A DNA stretch of 64,000 nt from a bacterium (GCA_021821305.1 JAKACP010000001.1:372001-436000); one strand, 5' to 3'; counted from the stretch's first letter, positions 13,900 through 22,456 are shown. The notes: generated by a model not told the origin, from the letters alone. A program made the numbers and translations.

Positions 13900-16101
13900 A
13901 TGACTCTATATACTTGCCCCATGCATTCAAAGGTGCAACAAGACAAACCTGGATTATGCCCCAAGTGTGGCATGAGACTTGTTAAGGCTGAAACAAAAAC
14001 AGATCATAGTGCTCACGCTGGTCACGTCATGGGAGAACAGTCCAAAATGGGTTTCTGGGAGAAATTCAGGATGAGTATGTCCATGACGATGGGGATGGAT
14101 CATACCGGTCTCGCTGGACGGGAAATGGCTCGCCTCATGGAGATTGACATCCGAAACAAGTTCTTCTTCGCGTTTATATTGACCATTCCGATCATCCTCT
14201 ACTCACCCCTGGGCACGGAGTTTCTTGGGCTTAACCTTCCATCCCCATTTCCGCTACCATGGCTTCTTTTTCTTCTCACCACGCCGGTATTCTTCTATTC
14301 GGGTTGGATTTTTCTCTACTCGACATATTTTGCATTGAAAAATAGGACGCTCAATATGGCCGTACTTATTGCGGTTGGCATCACAGCTGCCTATGGATTC
14401 AGTATCTTACTTACCTTGATTGGTAGCGCTGACTCTTACTATGAAGCGGCGGCTATGCTTATTACGTTTGTTCTCTTCGGTCATTGGATGGAAATGAAGT
14501 CTCGCCGTGGAACAACTGATGCGCTGCAGGCACTTTTTAATCTCGTACCACCTCAAGCCAGAGTCTTCAAAGATGGTAAGGAGATAATGGTTGCAACGAG
14601 CGATATACAACTTGGAGACATCATTATTCTTAAGCCGGGAGACAAAGTTCCAGTTGATGGTGAAATCATTGAAGGCGAGACTGCCATTGACGAATCCCTC
14701 GTTACTGGAGAATCGATTCCTACAGCGAAGAAGATCGGGGATCAGGTGATTGGCGGATCAATCAACACTGCTGGCTCGGTCAAATTTAAGGCAACAAAAA
14801 TCGGTAAGGATACCGCTCTTGCTCAAATTGTCCGGATGGTTGAGGAGGCGCAGAACTCAAAAGCCCCTGGACAAAGAATCGCTGACAGATTTGCGAAATA
14901 TCTGGTCATTGGGGCTATCGGGTCAGGACTTCTCGTTTTTATTATCTGGTATTTTATTGTCGGTTCACCATTGCTTTTGGCGCTTTCTTTTGCGATCGCT
15001 ACGGTTGTCATTGCTTGCCCAGATGCTTTGGGGTTAGCCACTCCGACGGCGGTAGCGGTCGGAACGGGTCTCGGAGCTAAACATAATATTCTTATCAAAG
15101 ATGCTCCGACTCTTGAGCAAGTCTCAAAAATTCAAGCCATTGTACTCGACAAAACAGGCACCCTCACTGACGGAAAGCCGAAAGTAACCGACATAGCTAC
15201 AGTGGATGGATTTGAGGCAAATGAAGCACTTCGTTTAGTTGGAGCGGCTGAAGCGAAATCATCTCACCCTTTGGCCGGGGCTGTCCTTGAGGAACTTAAA
15301 AAACGAAGCCTGACATTGCCAGAGTCAGTTGATAAATTTGAAAACCTTTCTGGTTTGGGAGTGAAAGCCATCGTTGATGGGAAAGCTGTGCTCATAGGGA
15401 CAGTTAAGCTTATGAAAGAAAGTAACATTGCTCTCGGTGAGTTGGAACAAAAAATCAATGAGTATCTGGAAAGAGGAGAAACGATTATGATTCTCGCGGT
15501 TGATGGCACTATCAAGGCAGTAATTGGCGCGACTGATCCCATAAAACCCAATGCCATAAAAGCAGTAGAACGTCTGAAGCTACTTGGAATCGAAATCGCC
15601 ATGATTACCGGTGATAATAAAATGACCGCAGATAAAGTAGCGAGTCAGATTGGTATAGAAAGAGTGTTTGCAGAAGTGATGCCAGAAGATAAGGCGAGTT
15701 ATGTCAAAAAGCTCCAGCAGGAAGGAAAATTCACGGCAATGGTTGGCGACGGTGTCAACGATGCTCCCGCGCTTGCTCAATCGGATGTCGGTATTGCGAT
15801 TGGTGCGGGCACGGATGTCGCGATTGAGACAGCGAAAGTTGTTCTCATGAAGTCTGACCCGCTAGACATCCTTCGAGCAATAACTTTGAGCAAGGCGACA
15901 GTTCGCAAGATGAAGCAGAATCTTTTCTGGGCGTCCATCTACAATATTCTTGCCATACCAGTTGCTGGTGGCATTTTGTACCCGAGTTTTGGCATCATGC
16001 TCCGTCCGGAATTTGCAGCGCTTTTGATGAGTGTGTCTTCGATCATTGTTGCAGTAAATGCCGTGCTATTGAAGCGAGTTGAATCAGAACTTAAGGCTTA
16101 A
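13900..16101 (+). CDS. Copper-type P1B ATPase with heavy-metal-binding N-terminus
   Basis: A 733-residue protein. It has an N-terminal heavy-metal-binding domain (YTCPMH ... CPKCGM, 5-27), a His/Met stretch, eight membrane helices, an actuator loop (TGES), phosphorylation site DKTGTLTDG (Asp417), SSHPLAG and the hinge GDGVNDAPA. The membrane metal motif reads CPDALGLATP (373-382) instead of CPC or CPH. It most likely exports Cu ions from the cytosol using ATP; the CPD variant makes the exact ion uncertain. It is followed 13 nt later by the cupredoxin gene. Confidence 0.93.
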   Translation: MTLYTCPMHSKVQQDKPGLCPKCGMRLVKAETKTDHSAHAGHVMGEQSKMGFWEKFRMSMSMTMGMDHTGLAGREMARLMEIDIRNKFFFAFILTIPIILYSPLGTEFLGLNLPSPFPLPWLLFLLTTPVFFYSGWIFLYSTYFALKNRTLNMAVLIAVGITAAYGFSILLTLIGSADSYYEAAAMLITFVLFGHWMEMKSRRGTTDALQALFNLVPPQARVFKDGKEIMVATSDIQLGDIIILKPGDKVPVDGEIIEGETAIDESLVTGESIPTAKKIGDQVIGGSINTAGSVKFKATKIGKDTALAQIVRMVEEAQNSKAPGQRIADRFAKYLVIGAIGSGLLVFIIWYFIVGSPLLLALSFAIATVVIACPDALGLATPTAVAVGTGLGAKHNILIKDAPTLEQVSKIQAIVLDKTGTLTDGKPKVTDIATVDGFEANEALRLVGAAEAKSSHPLAGAVLEELKKRSLTLPESVDKFENLSGLGVKAIVDGKAVLIGTVKLMKESNIALGELEQKINEYLERGETIMILAVDGTIKAVIGATDPIKPNAIKAVERLKLLGIEIAMITGDNKMTADKVASQIGIERVFAEVMPEDKASYVKKLQQEGKFTAMVGDGVNDAPALAQSDVGIAIGAGTDVAIETAKVVLMKSDPLDILRAITLSKATVRKMKQNLFWASIYNILAIPVAGGILYPSFGIMLRPEFAALLMSVSSIIVAVNAVLLKRVESELKA

Positions 16102-16114
16102 CTAGGACAGTGCT

Positions 16115-16702
16115 ATGAAGAAAACTATTGCTATTTCTGTTCTTCTTCTCGCTCTCATGGAAGGTATTTCCTGGTGGGCTTATAAGTCATGGTCTTCTCA
16201 AGGCACTGATGAACCCTCTTGGCCTTCAGAGGAAAAGCAAGTACCAGCGCCTTTGTCTAATGCGGTAAGTCAACAGCCAATCGAAAAACCCGAAAGTATC
16301 CCACCGAGTGACAACCAAACCTCAACTACTCCCGAAACTTCTCCTGCCGATCTTCTTCCAAAGGGGATGGGTTCCAGCAGCTCAGAAGGCAGTTTCCCGC
16401 TACCCAGCACTGAAGTAGTTAATGGAGTGACGGAACGCACTATTCATATGGGGGTGCGGCAATACGAATGGGACCCGAAAATCATTCGGGCCAAGCAAGG
16501 AGAATTAGTGCGCCTCATAATACACAATGCTGATGTAAAGCACGGTATTGCTATTCCTGAGCTTGGAGTGAACGAAGACATCTCTCCCGATGGCGCAGTA
16601 GTTACCTTTCAGGCAACAAAGAAAGGAACCTTTGAGTTCTTTTGTTCTGTCTGGTGTGGGGAAGGGCATATGGAAATGACAGCGAAGCTTGTTATAGAAT
16701 AG
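16115..16702 (+). CDS. Membrane-anchored CuA-type cupredoxin
   Basis: A 195-residue protein with an N-terminal membrane helix, a Pro/Ser/Thr-rich linker (about 30-100) and a cupredoxin domain. The ligand set His143 (VKHGIA) and CSVWCGEGHMEM (Cys177, Cys181, His185, Met188) matches the binuclear CuA site of cytochrome oxidase subunit II and nitrous oxide reductase. No oxidase catalytic subunit is present in the window. It may store, pass on or scavenge copper, or carry electrons to or from the multicopper oxidase. Confidence 0.88.
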   Translation: MKKTIAISVLLLALMEGISWWAYKSWSSQGTDEPSWPSEEKQVPAPLSNAVSQQPIEKPESIPPSDNQTSTTPETSPADLLPKGMGSSSSEGSFPLPSTEVVNGVTERTIHMGVRQYEWDPKIIRAKQGELVRLIIHNADVKHGIAIPELGVNEDISPDGAVVTFQATKKGTFEFFCSVWCGEGHMEMTAKLVIE

Positions 16703-16744
16703 GAAGCCCCCTATCATTTTTGCCTGTATTCAAGGAGCTTCTAA

Positions 16745-17515
16745 GTGGACAATTACATAACGATGGAAATCAAAAAAAAGACAATTCTGCCGATCCTCAT
16801 ACTCGTGTTTGTTGGTATCTCACCCATCATTTTTCTCTCAAGAGAAGCAGAAGAAGAGCAGAACACTAACCCTTCTTCCCAGGCGACACAGGAAGACATA
16901 ACTCCTCCAGACTCTAAAAAAGAAAACGACGCTCAGGAAGGCATGGTATTAAACGTCCCGTTTACTGCTCAGGCTCCGCTTGGTAATTGGAGCGACCCGA
17001 GACAACAGAACGGCTGCGAGGAAGCGGCCACTCTTATGGCTATGGCTTGGGTGGAAGGAAACACTTTGACGCCGGAAGAAGCTGAAAGAGAAATCACGGC
17101 CATCGCGGATTATGAACTTCAAAACATGGGGCATTTCCATGATTCATCAGCCGAAGATCTGGTGAGATACATTTTCAAAGGATATTTCGGTTATGAGAAT
17201 GTTGAGATCAAGTACGATATTGATGCCGAAGATATTAAAAATGAACTAAGACGTGGCAATCTGATCTTAGTACCTGCGAATGGTAAAACATTGAATAACC
17301 CTTTCTATACAGAGCCGCCACTGGAGCATATGGTCGTCATCCGCGGGTATGACAGTGAAACAAAAGAATTCATCGTGAATGATTCCGGTACAAGCCGAGG
17401 TGAGTTATTTCGCTACGCTGAAGATGTCATTATGAACGCCATCTACGACTACCCAACCGGCTATCATGAGCCAGTAAATGAGCTGAGAAAAGCAATGATT
17501 ATTGTTAAAAAATAA
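16745..17515 (+). CDS. Membrane-anchored C39-like cysteine peptidase domain protein
   Basis: A 256-residue protein. The GTG at 16745 is supported by AAGGAG (16732-16737) 7 nt upstream; an ATG at 16763 is possible. A membrane helix (about 12-30) and an acidic linker precede a peptidase C39-like domain with the cysteine in QQNGCEEAATLMAM, the histidine in LEHMVVIRGYD and the aspartate in FIVNDSG. It likely acts outside the membrane. The substrate is unknown. It converges on the M23 gene 17 nt downstream. Confidence 0.82.
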   Translation: MDNYITMEIKKKTILPILILVFVGISPIIFLSREAEEEQNTNPSSQATQEDITPPDSKKENDAQEGMVLNVPFTAQAPLGNWSDPRQQNGCEEAATLMAMAWVEGNTLTPEEAEREITAIADYELQNMGHFHDSSAEDLVRYIFKGYFGYENVEIKYDIDAEDIKNELRRGNLILVPANGKTLNNPFYTEPPLEHMVVIRGYDSETKEFIVNDSGTSRGELFRYAEDVIMNAIYDYPTGYHEPVNELRKAMIIVKK

Positions 17516-17531
17516 GTACCGCCCTGTGAGT

Positions 17532-18509
17532 TTACCTTGAGCCCATAAGCTCGAGAAATTTCTGGGGATCTATCGAGAAACCGCCTATGCGGACCGAGAG
17601 ATGGAGATGGGGGCCGAGAGAATAGCCCGTATTACCGCTCTTAGCTATGAGATCTCCTTTTTCCACGCTATCACCCAGTTTTGCATCGGTTTCGGAAAGG
17701 TGCATGTAAAGCGTCATTAAACCCAAACCATGGTCAATGATGACGGTATTCCCATAGTTCCTGAAGCTCTTGGAAAAGACTACCTTGCCAGAGTTCATGG
17801 CATAGACAGATGTCCCCTCAGACGCTCGAAAATCTGTGCCTTGATGCATGAGACTTACGGATCCTGTCTGCCTGCTGTAACCATAGACATCTGTGACAGT
17901 AGGAGATCCGTTGAGAGGGAGCCGGAATTGTCCGCTCCAGAGCCTCTCTGGGCTTATGGTTGTGGTAATAGAGTTAAGGATGACGGTGTCCTGCGCTAAG
18001 GTACTGGTGAGCTCATGCTCCGCTTGGGGCGTATTGCCTCCCAGCTGCTCAGGGATGTCAAATTCTTCCGTAGCAACAGTCCTTTTCCCAACCTCAATCT
18101 TTTCTTCGATTTTCTGACCGTCTTCAAGAGTGAGAACGATTGGATACACACCGGGTTTTTTATGTGGATCGATACCGACTAGCGCCACAAGCCTTCCTTC
18201 ATCAACAAATACGGAGAGTGGCTTGTCATCGAGGGTAAGTGATTGAATGGGTGCGGCAGAGACGAGGCCGGCTATGGTAATCCGCGCGGGCTCTCCCTGG
18301 ATGAGAGTAGTCGGGAAGACAGAAAGTGATACCGGCTCTACGGTGGAGATGGGGCTAGATTCTTCCGTCTGTATGAGTGGTGATTCAAGTGTTGCTTCGG
18401 GCTGACTTTTTAGTTGCGGCACGATAAAATATGTCGCGAGGAATAAAATTGGTATAGCACTCCAGAGAAGTAGTTTCATCACTCTATTATACAGCTTTTC
18501 CATCAGCAT
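17532..18509 (-). CDS. Membrane-anchored M23-family peptidase, paralog 2
   Basis: A 325-residue protein with the same plan as the genes at 6448 and 18978: N-terminal membrane anchor, beta-rich middle, LytM/M23 domain with HQGTDFRAS and HLHLSV. Its sequence is clearly more divergent at the DNA level, and it lies within the AT-rich part of the island. All three copies point the same way. Likely role: peptidoglycan remodelling. The frame starts at MLMEKLYN; the inner methionine before KLLLWSAIP matches the paralogs better. Confidence 0.88.
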   Translation of the reverse strand: MLMEKLYNRVMKLLLWSAIPILFLATYFIVPQLKSQPEATLESPLIQTEESSPISTVEPVSLSVFPTTLIQGEPARITIAGLVSAAPIQSLTLDDKPLSVFVDEGRLVALVGIDPHKKPGVYPIVLTLEDGQKIEEKIEVGKRTVATEEFDIPEQLGGNTPQAEHELTSTLAQDTVILNSITTTISPERLWSGQFRLPLNGSPTVTDVYGYSRQTGSVSLMHQGTDFRASEGTSVYAMNSGKVVFSKSFRNYGNTVIIDHGLGLMTLYMHLSETDAKLGDSVEKGDLIAKSGNTGYSLGPHLHLSVRIGGFSIDPQKFLELMGSR

Positions 18510-18728
18510 TTCACCTTTGACTATTAAACCAATATATTAGGGAAGGAGAGGATAGAGGAGACACAAGGCTGTCTCATTATGATAAAATGAGACATAGCCT
18601 GTCCTGTGTCTCATTTGTCTCGTTTTATCCTCAAAACCGCGACCCGAGAGCCTCAATTCACTCGTCGGCCAAGACCCCCAAGAAATCCCTCAACAGCTTG
18701 ATTTCTCAAAGTTCTAGACCGATGACGC
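18510..18728. other. Non-coding island edge with repeated GTCTCATT motif
   Basis: No gene is seen. GTCTCATT occurs at 18571-18578 and 18608-18615 and inverted (AATGAGAC) at 18586-18593, with flanking AGGCT/AGCCT pairing. The arrangement could be an operator or a transcript hairpin upstream of the minus-strand M23 gene. The stretch ends at GCC-CCGC, where the direct repeat begins. Confidence 0.45.
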
Positions 18729-19193
18729 CCGCAGAAGTGAAAGAGGAGCCATTTTGTATGGCTCCTTTTTTGCTTCTATGATGAACGCATTCGGAGTTTA
18801 TGCCCCGAAGGGGTAAATCCCTCCCTTTCCGCATCAAGCTCATAGTATCGAGGGTGACCCGAGAGCCTCGAATGAGCAACATAAAACCAAACCGCCGGTA
18901 AATGGCGGTTTTATTCTTTCTGATCTATAGATCTTCTTTACTGTATGATCCCTCTCTTTTGACTGTCACGGACAATCTTACTTTGGTCCCATAAGCTCGA
19001 GAAATTTCATGGGGTCTATCGAGAAACCGCCTATACGAACCGAGAGATGGAGGTGAGGGCCGAGAGAATAGCCCGTATTGCCGCTCTTGGCTACGGGGTC
19101 ACCTTTTCCCACGTTGTCGCCCGCTTCTACACCGATTTCGGAAAGATGCATGTACATGGTCATGATACCCAATCCATGATCAATGATGACGGT
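18729..19193. repeat. 465-bp direct repeat, copy 2
   Basis: Identical to 6199-6663. It includes the hairpin terminators at 18745-18771 and 18890-18914 and the 3' end of the third M23 gene. Upstream of it the sequence is unrelated to that upstream of copy 1. Confidence 0.95.
18816..18832 (+). other. Fragment of tRNA-Ser 3' end (second copy)
   Basis: The same 17 bases as 1870-1886 and 6286-6302. It marks the chromosomal end of the insertion hot spot. Confidence 0.7.
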
Positions 19194-19925
19194 TTTTCCG
19201 AAATTCCGAAGGGTTCCGGTATAGGCCACTTCCCCGGAGTTTATGGCATGGACGGGTGTTCCTTCGGCAGCCCGGAAATCCGTTCCCAGGTGACTCAGGC
19301 TCACCGACCCCGTTTTTCTGCTGTAGCCGTAGGTGTCGGTGACCATCGGATCGCCTCCAAGAGGAAGTCGGAATGGACCGCTCCATAGCTGTTCCGGGTT
19401 TACCTTCGCGGTCACCGAGTCGAGCACGGACGAATCCGTGGACAGGGTGGCCGTAAGTTCGTGTTCGGCTTTGGGAGTATTGCCACCCAGTTGTTCCGGG
19501 ATATCGAATTCCGCCGTAGCCACTACCCGCGGCTTCACTTCCAGGTTTTCCTTGAATATCCGGCTATCATCCAACGTGAGGACGAGCGGATACGAGCCTG
19601 GCTTCTTATGGAAATCGATACCGACCAGCGCGGCCATCCCGCTCTCATCGGAAAATACGGGAACGGGCTTGTCATCGAAAGTGAGTGATTCGATGTCAGA
19701 GAGGGAAGCGACGCCGCGTATGATGATCCGCGCGGGCTCTCCCGGGATGGCGGCAGCCGGGTCAGGAGCAAGGGATACCAGTGTCTCGGGCGAGGGCATG
19801 CCGGGTTTCTCTGCCTCTTCCCGTGGCGGTTGAGGTGCCTTCTCGGGATTATTTTTTTGCTCCGGCACAACAAAATACAGAATCAGCAAGAGTATGGGGA
19901 GAGTGATCGCGAGAAGTGTTTTCAT
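18978..19925 (-). CDS. Membrane-anchored M23-family peptidase, paralog 3 (probably the chromosomal copy)
   Basis: A 315-residue protein: N-terminal anchor (MKTLLAITLPILLLILYFVV), proline-rich linker, beta-rich domain, then the M23 domain with HLGTDFRAA and HLHLSV. The last 216 nt are identical to paralog 1 as part of the 465-bp repeat. It borders host-like GC-rich sequence on its upstream side, so it is the best candidate for the original gene from which the island's copy was made or recombined. Confidence 0.88.
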   Translation of the reverse strand: MKTLLAITLPILLLILYFVVPEQKNNPEKAPQPPREEAEKPGMPSPETLVSLAPDPAAAIPGEPARIIIRGVASLSDIESLTFDDKPVPVFSDESGMAALVGIDFHKKPGSYPLVLTLDDSRIFKENLEVKPRVVATAEFDIPEQLGGNTPKAEHELTATLSTDSSVLDSVTAKVNPEQLWSGPFRLPLGGDPMVTDTYGYSRKTGSVSLSHLGTDFRAAEGTPVHAINSGEVAYTGTLRNFGKTVIIDHGLGIMTMYMHLSEIGVEAGDNVGKGDPVAKSGNTGYSLGPHLHLSVRIGGFSIDPMKFLELMGPK

Positions 19926-20062
19926 CTAAAAAGTATACGATTCTCTCGCGATTTTGGAAAGGAGAAAATCCCTCATCCTCTCCGTCGCGGGAACGGAACA
20001 TGCTATACTCGCGAGGAATTCATACTGCCGGGTGTCGGCATTTATCGCTGATTGAAAGACCC

Positions 20063-21103
20063 ATGAGTACGCCTCCATCCTGGAAATTTTCCACCACATC
20101 GGCAGAGACATGGCAAGATATGCTCGCATCCTGTCGCAAGGCGGAAAAAAGCATCGACCTCGAGCAGTACATTTTCGGGAGTGACGGGCCGATCATCGAG
20201 GAGTGGAGCGCGCTCCTCAAGGAAAAAGCGCGACAAGGGGTGAAGATCCGTCTGCTTTTAGACGCTCTCGGGAGCTTTTCTTTTTTCCGCTCGGCGCTTT
20301 GTACGAATCTTCGGGATTGTGGGATAGCGATCGCGTTCCACAAGGTGACTCTTCCTCCGTCCATACGTCGCTTCATCCCGTTCATCTTGCGCGATCATCG
20401 CAAACTGCTCGTCGTCGATGGCCGCGAGGCGCACATCGGCGGGGTGATCATCGAGGAGCGCGCTCGCGACTGGCGCGACACGAGCGTCCGTCTCACGGGG
20501 GACATCGTGGCGGATTGTGGAACGGCATTCGAAACGGCATGGGACCGGGCTCTGCACATGCGCCCGATGGGTCAGGTGCTTTCGCGAGAAGGAAGGTCGG
20601 CTTTTTATCTCGCAGGCAATTCCTTCCATTTGCAGGACAAAGAGCTCTATCGGATAATCCTGCGCCATATCGTTTCGGCGAAAAAGGATATCTTCATCAC
20701 GACGCCTTATTTTTCGCTGACGAGAGATTTGCGCCGCGCGCTTTATTTCGCGCGCTCCCGTGATGTCGAGGTCAGAATCCTCCTCCCGCGGCGATCGGAC
20801 AATTTCCTGGCCGACCTGCTCGGGCGTCTTTACTACCGTCGTCTCCTGCGTCGGGGAGTACGCCTGTTTCACTATACGGGGAACATCCTTCATGCCAAGA
20901 CCATCGTGATCGATGAACGCTTCGCCTCGGTAGGAAGCTGTAATTTCGATTGGCTGAGTTTTCGCCTCAATTACGAGCTCAATGTAATGAGCGAAGGGCG
21001 GGAGTTCGCGACCGAACTTCGGGAAATATTTCTCAGGGATATCGAAGAATCTCCGGAGGTGACTCTCTCTACGCCGATATTTCGCGGTTTTTTCAGCGCC
21101 TAA
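20063..21103 (+). CDS. Phospholipase D family protein (cardiolipin synthase-like)
   Basis: A 346-residue protein from the ATG at 20063, preceded by a TATACT at 20004-20009. It has two HKD motifs: DHRKLLVVDGREAHIGG and LHAKTIVIDERFASVGSCN. These form the phosphatidyl-transfer active site. Unlike full cardiolipin synthases it has no N-terminal membrane helices, similar to ClsB-type proteins. Likely role: joining phosphatidylglycerol-type lipids; a nuclease or other PLD role cannot be excluded. Confidence 0.88.
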   Translation: MSTPPSWKFSTTSAETWQDMLASCRKAEKSIDLEQYIFGSDGPIIEEWSALLKEKARQGVKIRLLLDALGSFSFFRSALCTNLRDCGIAIAFHKVTLPPSIRRFIPFILRDHRKLLVVDGREAHIGGVIIEERARDWRDTSVRLTGDIVADCGTAFETAWDRALHMRPMGQVLSREGRSAFYLAGNSFHLQDKELYRIILRHIVSAKKDIFITTPYFSLTRDLRRALYFARSRDVEVRILLPRRSDNFLADLLGRLYYRRLLRRGVRLFHYTGNILHAKTIVIDERFASVGSCNFDWLSFRLNYELNVMSEGREFATELREIFLRDIEESPEVTLSTPIFRGFFSA

Positions 21104-21348
21104 TTTTTTTTGCGTCATTTCCCGCATATGGAAATCATTTTTTCATAAAATTGACGTAGGGCGTTTTATTGAGACCCCATTGAACAAAAGGGTAGGCAAA
21201 GTTGTACGACTACTATGGTTTTTTAGAGGACAAAAATCGACTCCAGCCTTCTGTGGTGATTTTATATTTTCGTAGTATCAGTTTCTTGTCTTTTGTCAGA
21301 ATGAGCCTGCCTTTTAGACTGGTGAGCAGCTTTCGCTTCTCGAGAAGC

Positions 21349-21376
21349 CTGACATCGGGTAAAATCACGTTATCAT
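21349..21376 (+). promoter_or_regulatory. Promoter for a leaderless DUF1294 transcript
   Basis: CTGACA (21349-21354), a 16-nt spacer, then TATCAT (21371-21376). The -10 ends 7 nt before the ATG at 21383. The 21104-21348 stretch before it shows no gene. Confidence 0.5.
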
Positions 21377-21382
21377 ATCCGA

Positions 21383-21682
21383 ATGGACATCATCCCTCTT
21401 TCCATCCTGACGTTTTTTCTCGTCGTCAATCTGGCGGCGTTTTTGGCCATGCTTTGGGACAAGTCGCGGTCGAGGAAGGAGGGTGCGGAACGGATTTCCG
21501 AGGGGATGCTGTTTTTTCTCGCGGCGGCATTCGGCAGTGTCGGAGTGTATGCTGGGATGCTCGCGTTCCGGCACAAGACGCGGAAGTGGCCGTTCATCCT
21601 TGGCATCCCGCTTCTCATGATCCAAAACCTCGCCTTTCTCTATCTGGCGTATTCGATCCTGTCCGAGCGGACTCTCCGCTGA
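21383..21682 (+). CDS. DUF1294 family membrane protein
   Basis: A 99-residue protein with three predicted membrane helices and the family pattern NLAAFLAMLWDKSRSR, ERISEGMLFFLAAAFGSVG and the conserved FRHKTRKWPF. The function of DUF1294 is not established. It is convergent with comF, whose stop lies 10 nt downstream. Confidence 0.88.
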   Translation: MDIIPLSILTFFLVVNLAAFLAMLWDKSRSRKEGAERISEGMLFFLAAAFGSVGVYAGMLAFRHKTRKWPFILGIPLLMIQNLAFLYLAYSILSERTLR

Positions 21683-21691
21683 CAGGTATGG

Positions 21692-22390
21692 TCATCGTGC
21701 AAGCACGATGCCGAAGACTTTTTTCGCGCCGCGCTTCTTCAGGATACGGGCGCATTCCTCGAGCGTGGTGCCCGTCGTAGCGACGTCGTCGACGAGCCAG
21801 AACGTCTTTCCCTTGATCTCCTCGCGGAGATTTTTTCCTTTGTAGAGGGCGAAAGCGCCGGAAAGATTTTCCCTGCGTTCCTTCGCGTTCTTGCTCCGCG
21901 CCTGGGAGAGGGTGAACCGCGTGCGCCGGAGGATATCGTCGCGGAGCGGGATCGACAGACCGGGGGTGAGTTCCGAGGCGAGGATGTCGGCGATGAGGGA
22001 TGCCTGATTGAATCCGCGGAATCGGAACCGCCACGGGTGGAGCGGTACGGGGATGAGCGCATCGGGGATCGGCAGGTCGGTCGCGGAGACCGAATCGACG
22101 AGGAGTATCCCGAGCGGATAGGCAAGCTCGGTCACGAATTCGTATTTCAGGACGTGGATGGCGTCCTCGACCGTCGGATTTCCCTGGAAGGGCATGGCGG
22201 CGAATATCCCGTCGAGCGCGTGGCGTTTCGCACAGGAAAGACAGGTGACGCCGTAAGGAGTGTCCACACGGCGGCAGAAGGGGCAGTCGTGGCGTTCTTT
22301 TCTCGGCAGGGCGTTTCGGCACGCATCGCAGAGAAACGATCCGTCCCGGTTACAGCCGACGCAGGCGCGCGGGAAGAGGAGCTCGGCCAT
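21692..22390 (-). CDS. comF: ComF family protein (phosphoribosyltransferase-like, DNA uptake)
   Basis: A 232-residue protein. The N-terminal zinc module has four CxxC pairs (CVGC, CDAC, CPFC, CLSC) and the PRTase domain has the PRPP loop VDDVATTGTT. ComF acts in the cytosol in natural transformation, linking incoming single-stranded DNA to downstream factors. I chose the ATG at 22390 because the longer frame (TTG at 22501) overlaps clpC and runs through its terminator hairpin, and because LLFPRACVGC is the normal ComF beginning. The pilus cluster nearby fits a competence role. Confidence 0.88.
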   Translation of the reverse strand: MAELLFPRACVGCNRDGSFLCDACRNALPRKERHDCPFCRRVDTPYGVTCLSCAKRHALDGIFAAMPFQGNPTVEDAIHVLKYEFVTELAYPLGILLVDSVSATDLPIPDALIPVPLHPWRFRFRGFNQASLIADILASELTPGLSIPLRDDILRRTRFTLSQARSKNAKERRENLSGAFALYKGKNLREEIKGKTFWLVDDVATTGTTLEECARILKKRGAKKVFGIVLAR

Positions 22391-22419
22391 CCATTCGGTT
22401 GCGGCCTGGCGTGCGTCAC

Positions 22420-22456
22420 GAAAAAACCGCCCCGTGCGCGGTGACGCGTGGGCGGT
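22420..22456 (-). terminator. Terminator of clpC
   Basis: On the minus strand, ACCGCC and GGCGGT arms are followed by six T. It lies between the clpC stop and the chosen comF start. Confidence 0.65.

Larger units (their letters stand above)
6203..18728. mobile_element. Copper/redox island between 465-bp direct repeats
   Basis: About 12.5 kb bounded by identical direct repeats, each starting at the CCGC core and each containing the tRNA-Ser end fragment. The gene content is nearly all metal or thiol-redox related. Base composition is mosaic: 7.5-12.85 kb is GC-rich like the host, while 12.9-18.6 kb is AT-richer, so it was probably assembled from more than one source. It has no recombinase of its own. 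It could have entered by homologous recombination across the shared repeat or by the neighbouring recombinase acting in trans (inference). Confidence 0.6.
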
